NCBI GenBank assembly: GCA_004524385.1
Contig: SDNM01000007.1
Location: 1 to 14,210, forward strand
DNA length: 14,210 nt
Source: Promethearchaeota archaeon
GTDB taxonomy: Archaea; Asgardarchaeota; Lokiarchaeia; Sigyniarchaeales; SOKP01
Direction: 5' to 3'
Shown: positions 6,477 to 13,512 of the stretch, piece by piece
How positions within the stretch are numbered: position 1 is the first letter of the stretch
Layout of the letters: each line of letters opens with the position of its first letter
Program-made: the position numbers and the translations under genes
The notes under the pieces: model-generated
The model's database searches: none
The model's input: the letters and a program-made list of their open reading frames with translations, nothing else
What the model was told of the DNA's origin: nothing

Positions 6477-7571
6477 ATGAAGATAAAAGGGATTAAAATA
6501 AAATTTCAGTTTTCGACGCTTTTAATCGTAGCATTGGTTGGTTTTTATTCAGCAACATTTTATAATAGTTTAATCCCTGACGCATCGATTTGGGAGCTTA
6601 TTTTAGTTGGAGTAATTAATGGTATTATTATTATTTTTTCGATCTTAATCCATGAGCTTAGTCACTCCCTTATGGCCCTACGACATGGGTTAAAAATATC
6701 CGAGATTGAATTGAATTTATTTGGGGGCGTTTCAAAAATGGAAGAAGAACCCAGAACTCCTAAAAGTGAATTTATTATCGCCATTGTTGGCCCACTTTCA
6801 AGTTTTATTTTGGGAGCTGTGCTTTTAATCTTCCTATATCTCCCAATTCCTTTACCCGCATTTGTATTGGTTATTCTATTTTATTCAGGAATCACAAATA
6901 TTGGTTTAGGTATTTTTAATTTGCTTCCTGCGTTTCCGATGGACGGAGGACGAGTTTTAAGAAGCATTCTTTGGAGTAGAAAGAAGGATCTCTTATCTGC
7001 CACAAAAGTAGCATCAAAAGTAGGTATTTTTTTTAGTTATTCACTTGTGGTTTTAGGATTCATTCAATGGATTTTTCTTGGAGATTTTGGAGGAATGTGG
7101 CTTATTTTAATGGGATTTATTTTAAGTTCGGCAGCAAGGAGATCGTATTATCAAACTAAAAGTGAAGTAAAGTTATCTAATGTCCTTGTCAGAGATATTC
7201 TCGCTCAAAAATTTGTTGTACCGTATGAATTGCCACTGATTGATGCAATAAAATATTATTTTATGGCTTTTAATCAATATTACTTCCCAGTTGTAGATGC
7301 TGGTGAATTCGTAGGTATACTTCACTTGGATGATATCAAACAAATTCCAATTGAAAAACAAACAGAGTACATTGTGGGAGATATCGCAAAAAATCTCTCA
7401 GAATTTCCAATTGTTTTTGATGAAGAATCGGGAAAAGATGTAATGAAAATACTAACGCAAATGGATAAAAAGCCTAATATAGCAGTTGTTAAGGAAAGAC
7501 ATGATCAAAATATAATAGGTTTTATTGATGAGCCCGAATTACTCAATACCTTAAAATTAAAAGGCTCTTAA
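6477..7571 (+). CDS. M50 site-2-type intramembrane zinc protease with C-terminal CBS pair
   Basis: 364 residues with an ATG start. Site-2 proteases cleave membrane-spanning helices within the bilayer, often to release a regulator. Membrane helices lie at about 14-30, 41-58, 99-121, 126-147, 183-200 and 205-220. The zinc site is H59-E60-L-S-H63, followed by the family's GGV (83-85) and GPxSSF (105-110). The third ligand and catalytic Asp motif appears as N148-LLPAFPMD156-GG, the usual LNLLPxxPLDGG. A soluble tail holds two CBS domains (about 236-292 and 297-360), which normally bind adenine nucleotides and set activity. Domain order and length match archaeal S2P-CBS proteins. The neighbours (beta-oxidation genes divergent, a toroid protein gene 66 bp downstream) do not identify the substrate. 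No anti-sigma-like or transmembrane-regulator gene is adjacent. Confidence 0.93.
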   Translation: MKIKGIKIKFQFSTLLIVALVGFYSATFYNSLIPDASIWELILVGVINGIIIIFSILIHELSHSLMALRHGLKISEIELNLFGGVSKMEEEPRTPKSEFIIAIVGPLSSFILGAVLLIFLYLPIPLPAFVLVILFYSGITNIGLGIFNLLPAFPMDGGRVLRSILWSRKKDLLSATKVASKVGIFFSYSLVVLGFIQWIFLGDFGGMWLILMGFILSSAARRSYYQTKSEVKLSNVLVRDILAQKFVVPYELPLIDAIKYYFMAFNQYYFPVVDAGEFVGILHLDDIKQIPIEKQTEYIVGDIAKNLSEFPIVFDEESGKDVMKILTQMDKKPNIAVVKERHDQNIIGFIDEPELLNTLKLKGS

Positions 7572-7637
7572 TATTTATTGAACTTGATTCATTCCTAATT
7601 ATTAAAGTTAAGTAGATTATGTTTAAATAAATCTAAA

Positions 7638-8687
7638 ATGGCTCAAAAAAAATTCACGAAAAAATATAATCTAGACCCTTTTCTAAAAAATCTTCATGAA
7701 TGGATTGATTCTTTTAAAATTGATAATAGTCCAGGTAATTTTTCGGTAAAATACAACTCCAAGAAACCCTCGTTATATGGAGTATGTGATATGGTTTATA
7801 ATTTAATAATAACTGGTGAATTAGAGAAATATCTAGCAAATCATGATGATGAGAATATTGAAGAATGGATAACACGCATTTATTCTTATCAAGATTCAAA
7901 AACAGGCTGGTTTAAGGAGGGTTTGATAAACTTTGGCGGTCATTTTAAAGAGCATAGTACAGCTTTCGCATTATCTGCCTTGAAACTTTTAGATAGGAGG
8001 CCATTGTATAAATTAAAGGTAGCTAATAAATTAAATTCTCAAAAGAAGGTTGAAAAATGGCTTAAGAATGGTCCTGAATGGGGTTTGTTATATTGGCCAG
8101 GATCGCATCGAGGTGGTGGTATTGGAGCAATTTTTGCTACCCTTGGACCAGATCATTACCCTCATGAAAAGTTTTTTGAATGGTATTTCGATTGGTTAGA
8201 TAATCATGCGGATAAAAAGGTTGGATTTTGGCGTTTAGGATGGATTCATAAAATAAAGAAAAATAGACTTACCAAAAATGAGCTAGGAGGTGCAGTTCAT
8301 TATTATTGGATTTACGAGTTCATGGGACATCCTTGGCCCTATCCAGAGAAAATTATAGATTCTACTCTGTCCCTCCAAAATAATATGGGTACTTGGCATA
8401 AGGATTACTCATATTGCATTGATTTAGATGCTATACATAGTCTTACGAGATGTTGCAATCAAACGAGTGGATATCGAAAAGAAGATATCCGAAATGCTAT
8501 AATTAAATATCTCGATTATGTTATAGAAAAAATGAATAATAAAAAGTATCTATTTGAAAAATATGATACAGCTCATAAGCTTACCGGATATGTTTGTGCT
8601 ATAGCGGAGATTAATAAATTCTATCCCGAATTATTATATTTACCTCGTCCTTGGATACAAACCTTAGATAGTACTCCTTGGATTTAA
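7638..8687 (+). CDS. Alpha/alpha-toroid protein (terpenoid-cyclase/glycosidase-like fold), function unknown
   Basis: 349 residues with an ATG start and no signal peptide. The sequence is helical and very rich in Trp, Tyr and His. It shows the periodic pattern of an alpha/alpha toroid: a helix pair, then a turn with G-x-W or similar. Examples are TGWFKEG (89-95) before HFKEHSTAFALSAL (102-115), GGGIGAIFATLG (159-170), LGGAVHYYWIY (216-226), NMGTWHKDYSYCIDLDAI (249-266) and YDTAHKLTGYVCAIAEI (309-325). The H/W/D-rich turns could line a central substrate cavity as in glycosidases and lyases of this fold. The fold is also used by terpene cyclases, but I see no DxDD motif. It lies 66 bp after the protease gene with no clear TATA between, so co-transcription is possible. 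It is convergent with a sugar symporter gene 14 bp away, which favours a carbohydrate role (inference). Confidence 0.65.
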   Translation: MAQKKFTKKYNLDPFLKNLHEWIDSFKIDNSPGNFSVKYNSKKPSLYGVCDMVYNLIITGELEKYLANHDDENIEEWITRIYSYQDSKTGWFKEGLINFGGHFKEHSTAFALSALKLLDRRPLYKLKVANKLNSQKKVEKWLKNGPEWGLLYWPGSHRGGGIGAIFATLGPDHYPHEKFFEWYFDWLDNHADKKVGFWRLGWIHKIKKNRLTKNELGGAVHYYWIYEFMGHPWPYPEKIIDSTLSLQNNMGTWHKDYSYCIDLDAIHSLTRCCNQTSGYRKEDIRNAIIKYLDYVIEKMNNKKYLFEKYDTAHKLTGYVCAIAEINKFYPELLYLPRPWIQTLDSTPWI

Positions 8688-8701
8688 TTAGTAAAAATTA
8701 A

Positions 8702-9997
8702 TTATTTCTCTATTTTTAACGTTTCTTCTACTCTTTTGAAAAGAAAAATTGAGAGGATTAGAAATATGGGCGCAACGACAAAAACCCACGGAAGTCCGTA
8801 AATCGTAGCAACTATACCACCTACCGTTACACCAATCATCTGAGAGACAGTATTTACCACGTTTAAGATACCCATGAATTTACCTCTTTTATCTTCTGGA
8901 AAAAGATCCTGTGACCATGAATTAAGAGGTACTTCAAGCCCTAAAAGCCCCATTAATACTAAAGGCGTTGCTATAAGCAATATAATAAATTTATTTTCAG
9001 GATTTAAGAATGCTACTGGGGTTAGGAAAAATCCTATAAGTGCAATTAAAATACCAGGAATTAGTGAAGTTTTTCTCCCAAATTTATCAGCAATTTTTCC
9101 AAGAAGTATCATAACTATAACTACTGTAGGAAGAGATACTAAAATAATTAATAAAAACTCCATTGTAGTGAGGGCTAAAAAGAAAAAATAATTGAATAAA
9201 AATGGTAAAACTACATAGATATGAGCTCTAAAGATTATTAGGGCAAAAACTATTCTATAAAATTGATTATTTTGTTTAAACTCCTCCAAATTGAACATTT
9301 CTTGTAGTTCAACAATGAACGCTTTTTTTGGAGGTAATTCAGATGGAGAGGGCTCACTTATAAAAAGAAGTCCGATCGTAGCGCAAATCATAACTGCTCC
9401 TCCACCTATAATAAATAAAAATAGATGACCTTCCCTCGTCAAAATATTTCCAGTACCTCGTTTTACTGTAAAGAATTCATTAGCAACAAGTGTCATTGAA
9501 ATTGCAAATAATAAAGATATGAATGATATTACTCCAACAATCCCATTTGCCCTTCCTCGTTTTTCAGGTTCAACTAAATCTGGAATCAATAAACGACCAG
9601 CTAAATGATATGCGTTAGAGGCAATTCCTATAATTATTACATCAATGATAATACACATTAAAAAATTTTCAGCAAAAGCAAACGTAATCATTCCAATCCC
9701 CATTATGAATCCAAAAAATATATAAGGTCTTCGTCTACCAAGTTTTGATCTCGTATTATCGCTCTTGATTCCCCAAACTATCATCATAATTAGACCCATT
9801 AGGGCAGAAAGCGAAACCATTATGGAGATATAATAATATGGTAAATTTAGAATATGATCAAGATATGTGTTAAAAAAGGATGATTCAAAATAGCCAAAGA
9901 TCAGAGAGCCAGCTACTAAAAATCCTACGATTATAGCAATTTTCTTAACTTCTTTAGGTAATTTATCTTTTGTTTCTTTGTTATCAATTTCTTCCAT
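8702..9997 (-). CDS. MFS transporter, glycoside/sugar-cation symporter (GPH-like)
   Basis: 431 residues with an ATG start. It should be an integral membrane symporter of about 12 helices, importing a sugar or glycoside with a cation. The first helix is at about 19-38. The loop between helices 2 and 3 has D80-NTRSKLGRRRP91, close to the SDxxxxxxGRRRP signature of GPH/sucrose-type MFS carriers. LIPDLVEPEKRGRANG (137-152) matches the loop between helices 4 and 5, and the C-terminal half repeats it as DLFPEDKRGKFMG with GKIADKFGRKTS as the second MFS signature. It ends 14 bp from the toroid gene (convergent) and is divergent from the beta-propeller gene over about 100 bp, an arrangement that fits shared regulation. 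The substrate is unproven; the lyase-like neighbour suggests an oligosaccharide or uronide. Confidence 0.88.
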   Translation of the reverse strand: MEEIDNKETKDKLPKEVKKIAIIVGFLVAGSLIFGYFESSFFNTYLDHILNLPYYYISIMVSLSALMGLIMMIVWGIKSDNTRSKLGRRRPYIFFGFIMGIGMITFAFAENFLMCIIIDVIIIGIASNAYHLAGRLLIPDLVEPEKRGRANGIVGVISFISLLFAISMTLVANEFFTVKRGTGNILTREGHLFLFIIGGGAVMICATIGLLFISEPSPSELPPKKAFIVELQEMFNLEEFKQNNQFYRIVFALIIFRAHIYVVLPFLFNYFFFLALTTMEFLLIILVSLPTVVIVMILLGKIADKFGRKTSLIPGILIALIGFFLTPVAFLNPENKFIILLIATPLVLMGLLGLEVPLNSWSQDLFPEDKRGKFMGILNVVNTVSQMIGVTVGGIVATIYGLPWVFVVAPIFLILSIFLFKRVEETLKIEK

Positions 9998-10020
9998 CTT
10001 AGTACAGCAAATTTTATTGA

Positions 10021-10030
10021 ATATTAATTT
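10021..10030 (-). promoter_or_regulatory. TATA-like element for the MFS gene
   Basis: The minus strand reads AAATTAATAT, centred about 29 nt before the ATG at 9997, so the mRNA would be nearly leaderless. It lies about 39 bp from the TATA box of the divergent propeller gene. One regulator bound between them could control both, but I see no clear operator. Confidence 0.35.
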
Positions 10031-10059
10031 AAAAATTACTTATTTTTATTCAATTTGTT

Positions 10060-10069
10060 AAATATATTA
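10060..10069 (+). promoter_or_regulatory. TATA box for the beta-propeller gene; decides its start
   Basis: AAATATATTA at 10060-10069 is centred about 32 nt before the ATG at 10097, the spacing expected for a leaderless mRNA. The upstream in-frame TTG at 10082 is only 17 nt from it and would probably not be transcribed, so I prefer the ATG. Confidence 0.5.
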
Positions 10070-10096
10070 TAATTAAAAATATTGGTTTTTTCACAG

Positions 10097-11263
10097 ATGG
10101 ATTTTTTACAGCCATTTCAGTTAACTCCCTCAAACGCCCATCATTTTTTTGGTTATTATTCAATATGTCCATGGAGCAAAAATCAAAGATATTATGTATG
10201 TTTAGAATCAGAATTCCATCATAGAATGCCTAAAAAAGGAGAAAAAGCAAAAATACTTCTACTGGACTTAAAAGAAGATACCGTGACCATTCTTTTTGAA
10301 ACAGAGGCTTGGAACTTCCAGCAAGGCTCTATGCTCAATTGGCTTCCGTCCTCACCAAACTCTATAATTTTTAACGATCTTAATGGAGATATCCCTGTAT
10401 CTCGTATAATTGACATTAGAGATAAGACTATTAGGTCGCTTCCATGCGCAATTAGTGCTGTTGCTCATAATCGCGATCTTGCACTTTGTCTCAACTATTC
10501 TAGATTACGTCGCAACAGAAAGGTTGTTTCATATCCTAGCAGGAGAATTCATCTAAAGGGACACCATCCTGATAATGATGGAATTTTTTTAATGGATTTA
10601 AAAACTGGGGAAAAGCACCTTATTATAAGTTTAAGTCAAATATGGAATTCAAATCCTAAGACTAAACAGATTCCAAAAGAAGATATCGGAAAAAGAATAA
10701 GCAAAGAATTTTGGTTTAATCATGTTGAATTTAATCCTAGTGATGAGAGATTCTTTTTTTTAGCACGCTATTCTAATCGCATTGGACAATTAGTAACGAG
10801 CATGTGGACAATAAATATCGATGGGACTGATCCTTATTTGCTTGTAGATTTTGGCAAAAAGCTTTCACATTTTGGATGGCTGAATGATACTAACCTAATT
10901 GTAACAATGAAGCAGCTAAAAAGGATTGATAAAAGTCATGTGATATTAGAAGATAAGAAAGATAAGAAAGGGAATCCAAAAGTTTTAGCACCAAAAAAGT
11001 TGATCAGGGATGGTCATCCTGCTATAAATCCTAAAGGGAATTTGTTGGCAACCGATTCCTATCCAACAAAAGGAAAAAGATATGTCTATATAGTTGATAT
11101 GAAATCAGAGGAAATGTTTACGGTTGCTTCATTTGAGAATCCTCCACATATCGATGGGAATATCCGATGTGACCCTCATCCCCGTTGGAATAGGGATGGA
11201 ACACAGCTTTCTTTCGATGGTCTTGGCCCAAATGGAAGACAAGTGTATGTAATTAATGTTTAA
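10097..11263 (+). CDS. Beta-propeller protein resembling oligogalacturonate lyase (PL22-like)
   Basis: 388 residues from ATG 10097 (an in-frame TTG at 10082 would add five). There is no signal peptide. TolB/WD40-like blades can be read throughout. Each blade start pairs a strand with an N-P-x-G or D-G turn: VEFNPSDERFFFLARY (210-225), WTINIDGTD (237-245), AINPKGNLLATD (309-320), RWNRDGTQLSFDG (363-375). Histidines recur at equivalent blade starts: H209 (FNH), H258 (LSH), H307 (DGH) and H361 (DPH), about 49, 49 and 54 residues apart. Oligogalacturonate lyases are seven-bladed propellers of similar length that hold Mn with histidines from the blades and cleave unsaturated digalacturonate in the cytosol. 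The length and histidines suggest a relative, but I cannot align the exact metal ligands by eye. The gene is divergent from the symporter gene and shares a TTAA stop overlap with the next gene. Confidence 0.65.
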   Translation: MDFLQPFQLTPSNAHHFFGYYSICPWSKNQRYYVCLESEFHHRMPKKGEKAKILLLDLKEDTVTILFETEAWNFQQGSMLNWLPSSPNSIIFNDLNGDIPVSRIIDIRDKTIRSLPCAISAVAHNRDLALCLNYSRLRRNRKVVSYPSRRIHLKGHHPDNDGIFLMDLKTGEKHLIISLSQIWNSNPKTKQIPKEDIGKRISKEFWFNHVEFNPSDERFFFLARYSNRIGQLVTSMWTINIDGTDPYLLVDFGKKLSHFGWLNDTNLIVTMKQLKRIDKSHVILEDKKDKKGNPKVLAPKKLIRDGHPAINPKGNLLATDSYPTKGKRYVYIVDMKSEEMFTVASFENPPHIDGNIRCDPHPRWNRDGTQLSFDGLGPNGRQVYVINV

Positions 11264-11790
11264 TCATTTAAGTAAAAAACCAGCTCTTCTATGCATACAT
11301 CTTTCTCTTCGTCGTTTTCTAAAAAATTTATATCGACTTTTTTAATTTTAGTCAAATCTGTGAAGGCGGTCTCAAAATAGCCTTTATTGATTCTACAAAA
11401 TGCCTTTCCTAACTTTAATCTTTTTCGATCTTTAATAGGGTCGCGGAGAAAACAGCGGTTCTCTATAATCAGTCGAATTTTGTCCTTGCTCATTTCAACG
11501 TCTCTTATTTGAACAGAATAAAAATCTTTCAATTCTTCCATCAGAATTTGTAATGCTTCTTCTATTTCAAATAAATCCTTTCCATATTTTTCTTTTATTC
11601 TTTTTGTAATAACTTCTCCAGTACCCTTCCCAATCTGATAAAGCATTGAAAGCAAAGCGTTTCTTCCGAAGAGGTCGTAGATTTTATATACCAGATTCTC
11701 AGCGATAATTTCAAAACCTTTAAGTGAAGCAAGTTCCTTTTTTGGATTATTTATTTTCTTATTTAATTCATCAATATTTATATCAACCAA
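11260..11790 (-). CDS. V4R-like (4-vinyl reductase-type) domain protein
   Basis: 176 residues from a TTG start; the minus strand has GGGGAT 6 nt upstream as a plausible SD, and no in-frame ATG occurs before residue 49. Helical N-terminal part: FGRNALLSMLYQIGKGTGEVI (41-61), which matches the V4R opening with its Gly-rich helix, then EIEEALQILMEEL (75-87). The C-terminal beta part is ENRCFLRD (110-117), LGKAFCRINKGYFETAFTDL (127-146) and DVCIEEL (164-170). C132 and C166 lie where V4R domains keep cysteines (the 'CHFLRG' and final 'GDxxC' positions), and C113 is extra. V4R domains bind small hydrophobic or signal ligands, sometimes metals or haem-like compounds, and often regulate or chaperone. 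No DNA-binding domain is visible. The stop overlaps the stop of the convergent propeller gene. Family call is by pattern only. Confidence 0.6.
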   Translation of the reverse strand: MVDINIDELNKKINNPKKELASLKGFEIIAENLVYKIYDLFGRNALLSMLYQIGKGTGEVITKRIKEKYGKDLFEIEEALQILMEELKDFYSVQIRDVEMSKDKIRLIIENRCFLRDPIKDRKRLKLGKAFCRINKGYFETAFTDLTKIKKVDINFLENDEEKDVCIEELVFYLND

Positions 11791-11914
11791 AATATATCCC
11801 CAAATTTTAGCAATATAATTATTGTTATTTAACTAATTAAAAAAGGATTTTGTTAACAACTTAATTCATATGAAAAAGAATTGAACAACAAAATAAATTA
11901 ATTTTAATATAAAA

Positions 11915-12457
11915 TTAAGCTATTAAGCCATCAAGAACATCTTCAAAATCCTTATATTCAGGTAAATCTGTAAGATAAATTCCAATTTTTTTCAAGTTCT
12001 TGTTTTTTTCTAATAAATATTTTTTCATCGTTGGAAGCATTACTTCGGCGCATATTTTTGTATTGAATCCAAGATTTTCAATTGAAATTGGATTAAATGC
12101 CAAGGAACTTAGCCCTACCTCATCTCCAATTTTCAACGAATTCCACGTTGCTAACATTAATTGTTTTGGCGCATTTTTCCCAAATCTAGGTCCTACCACA
12201 TGAATAATGCGTTTTGCTTTTAACTCACCTCCCATAGTCATCACCGCTTTGCCAATTGGAATGTTAGCAATCTTGTTTATTATTCTATTACATTCAATTT
12301 GTATTTTGGGACCTGCTTCTCGTAATATCTTACATCTTAGAGTTCCTGATGGAAGAAGTCGGCTATTTGAAGGAACTACAATAGCATCTAAATCTGTATT
12401 AATGATTTCATTGATGATTAATTCTATATCAGTATTATTGAGAATGATTTTATTCAT
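11915..12457 (-). CDS. Macro-domain protein (ADP-ribose-binding fold)
   Basis: 180 residues with an ATG start; the whole protein is one macro domain. These domains bind ADP-ribose or its derivatives, and some hydrolyse ADP-ribosyl esters, ADP-ribose-1''-phosphate or O-acetyl-ADP-ribose. Visible motifs are TDLDAIVVPSNS (21-32) with adenine-binding D24 and the conserved N31; the first loop LLPSGTLRCKILREAGP (34-50); an IPIGKAVMT segment (66-74); and the strand RIIHVVGP (83-90). The second, phosphate-binding loop, usually I-G-T-G-x-x-G-x-P, reads I124-S-I-E-N-L-G-F-N132, with Glu in place of a loop Gly and no final Pro. Binding preference or catalysis may therefore differ. It is the last gene of a tight minus-strand run after two phosphatase genes (26 bp spacing), but its own TATA-like element suggests additional independent transcription. 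Confidence 0.85.
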   Translation of the reverse strand: MNKIILNNTDIELIINEIINTDLDAIVVPSNSRLLPSGTLRCKILREAGPKIQIECNRIINKIANIPIGKAVMTMGGELKAKRIIHVVGPRFGKNAPKQLMLATWNSLKIGDEVGLSSLAFNPISIENLGFNTKICAEVMLPTMKKYLLEKNKNLKKIGIYLTDLPEYKDFEDVLDGLIA

Positions 12458-12480
12458 TAGAAATGTAATCTAAAAAGTGA

Positions 12481-12490
12481 TATTTATATT
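12481..12490 (-). promoter_or_regulatory. TATA box candidate for the macro-domain gene, overlapping the upstream stop codon
   Basis: The minus strand reads AATATAAATA, centred 28 nt before the ATG at 12457. It is formed partly by the last codons of the upstream phosphatase gene (Ile ATA, then TAA at 12486-12484). A leaderless internal promoter is plausible. An operon transcript remains equally possible. Confidence 0.4.
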
Positions 12491-12966
12491 TTTTTTTTAT
12501 TACTCTCAATAATTTTTTTGACTAATTTTTCAATATTTTTATCGAGTTCTTTCATAACTCTCATATATGTTTCTTTATTCGTATAATATGGATCAATAAT
12601 ATCTCCCTTACCTCCATTAAACTCTTTCAGTGTAAAAGCCTTAGAATCTATTTCTTCAATATCATAAAAATTGCTTTTTATTTGCTCTATATGGTACCTC
12701 TCCATAGTAATAATTAGATCATTTTTTTGTAATAATTTTTTATTTATTGTCTTTGGACTGAAATCTGAATGATCTATTCCTTTTGAACTTAAATATTCTC
12801 GAGATTCGGGCTGCATATAGCTAAATGCATTAAAAAAGCCACAAGAATCAAACCTTAAATCAGCATTATATTTTTTTGCATAATATTTTCCAAGATATTC
12901 TCCAGCAGGGCTTCTGGCAGTGTTTCCACTACAAACTATAAGGATTCGTCGGATTTTTGCATTCAA
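12484..12966 (-). CDS. Low-molecular-weight protein phosphatase-like protein, copy 2 (arginine-phosphatase-type loop)
   Basis: 160 residues from a TTG start, 18 bp after the stop of the preceding paralogue; GGATGATG directly after that stop may act as SD. The LMW-PTP fold cleaves phosphoproteins through a Cys-phosphate intermediate. The P-loop is C12-S-G-N-T16-A-R18-S, with catalytic Cys and Arg in place, and the general-acid loop is D125-P126-YY. T16 occupies the position of YwlE Thr11, known to favour phosphoarginine over phosphotyrosine; classical LMW-PTPs have Ile or Leu there. The adjacent redox Cys of those enzymes is Ala17 here. C42 (DSCGFF) replaces the more usual Ala of the SAG motif. 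The C-terminal KKK tail ends in the TATA-like sequence of the next gene. Arsenate reductase of the same fold is an alternative, but its extra C-terminal redox cysteines are absent. Confidence 0.88.
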   Translation of the reverse strand: MNAKIRRILIVCSGNTARSPAGEYLGKYYAKKYNADLRFDSCGFFNAFSYMQPESREYLSSKGIDHSDFSPKTINKKLLQKNDLIITMERYHIEQIKSNFYDIEEIDSKAFTLKEFNGGKGDIIDPYYTNKETYMRVMKELDKNIEKLVKKIIESNKKKI

Positions 12967-12984
12967 ATTAAATTATCATCATCC

Positions 12985-13485
12985 TTATGATTTTTTATTG
13001 ATTTCAATTATTTTAAGTAAGGCTTTTGTTACCCCCTCTTCAACTCTTTCTAATGTTCTTTTATATTCATCAGGTTCAAAATTAATGGGATCAGGTATTT
13101 CTATATTATCTTTGCTGATCTCAGCAAAATCTAATAATAAGAAAGTTTTATTCTCCAATTCTTTAAGATTCTTAAATCTTCTTTTAAGTTTTCTTATATG
13201 CCACTTTTCTTCAAATCCTAAAATTAAATCCTGTTTTGTAATTAAGTCAGCAGTGATTTGTTTTCCTTCAAAATCACCGAAATCAATATTTTTAGATTTA
13301 AGATAATTAGCAGTTCCTTCTCGTGGAGTTTTATAATAACTATAGAGCCCGGCGGAGTCAAAAATTACATCTTTTAATTCAGCTTTATATTTTGTTTCTT
13401 TTAGCCATTTTGCGATATACTCAGCAGCAGGACTCCTTGAAGTGTTTCCGCTACATAAAAAGAGAACATTTTTTATCTTTCTCAT
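12985..13485 (-). CDS. Low-molecular-weight protein phosphatase-like protein, copy 1 (arginine-phosphatase-type loop)
   Basis: 166 residues with an ATG start. P-loop C11-S-G-N-T15-S-R17-S-P, and general-acid loop IPD132-P133 followed by the family's E/D-x-Y segment (PDEYKRTLERVEEGV). T15 again matches the phosphoarginine-selecting Thr of YwlE, and the neighbouring redox Cys is Ser16. The protein keeps the DSAGLYSYYKTP segment (43-54), the LMW-PTP SAG-containing strand and loop. It is clearly homologous along its whole length to the next gene, which starts 18 bp downstream, so the pair arose by tandem duplication and has since diverged strongly. It follows the SCP2 gene by 27 bp (to the ATG), which fits an operon. 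No tyrosine or arginine kinase gene is seen nearby. Substrate is inferred only from the loop residue. Confidence 0.9.
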   Translation of the reverse strand: MRKIKNVLFLCSGNTSRSPAAEYIAKWLKETKYKAELKDVIFDSAGLYSYYKTPREGTANYLKSKNIDFGDFEGKQITADLITKQDLILGFEEKWHIRKLKRRFKNLKELENKTFLLLDFAEISKDNIEIPDPINFEPDEYKRTLERVEEGVTKALLKIIEINKKS

Positions 13486-13512
13486 ACCTATCTATTGGAA
13501 AAATATATTAAT

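Noticed and set aside
12920..13306. 128-codon plus-strand open frame
   Set aside because: Antisense across the two phosphatase genes and their junction; hydrophobic nonsense translation without family likeness.
12484..13485. Arsenate reductases (ArsC of LMW-PTP fold)
   Set aside because: The extra redox cysteines near residues 80-90 needed for arsenate reduction are absent in both proteins, and no arsenite transporter or regulator gene is nearby.
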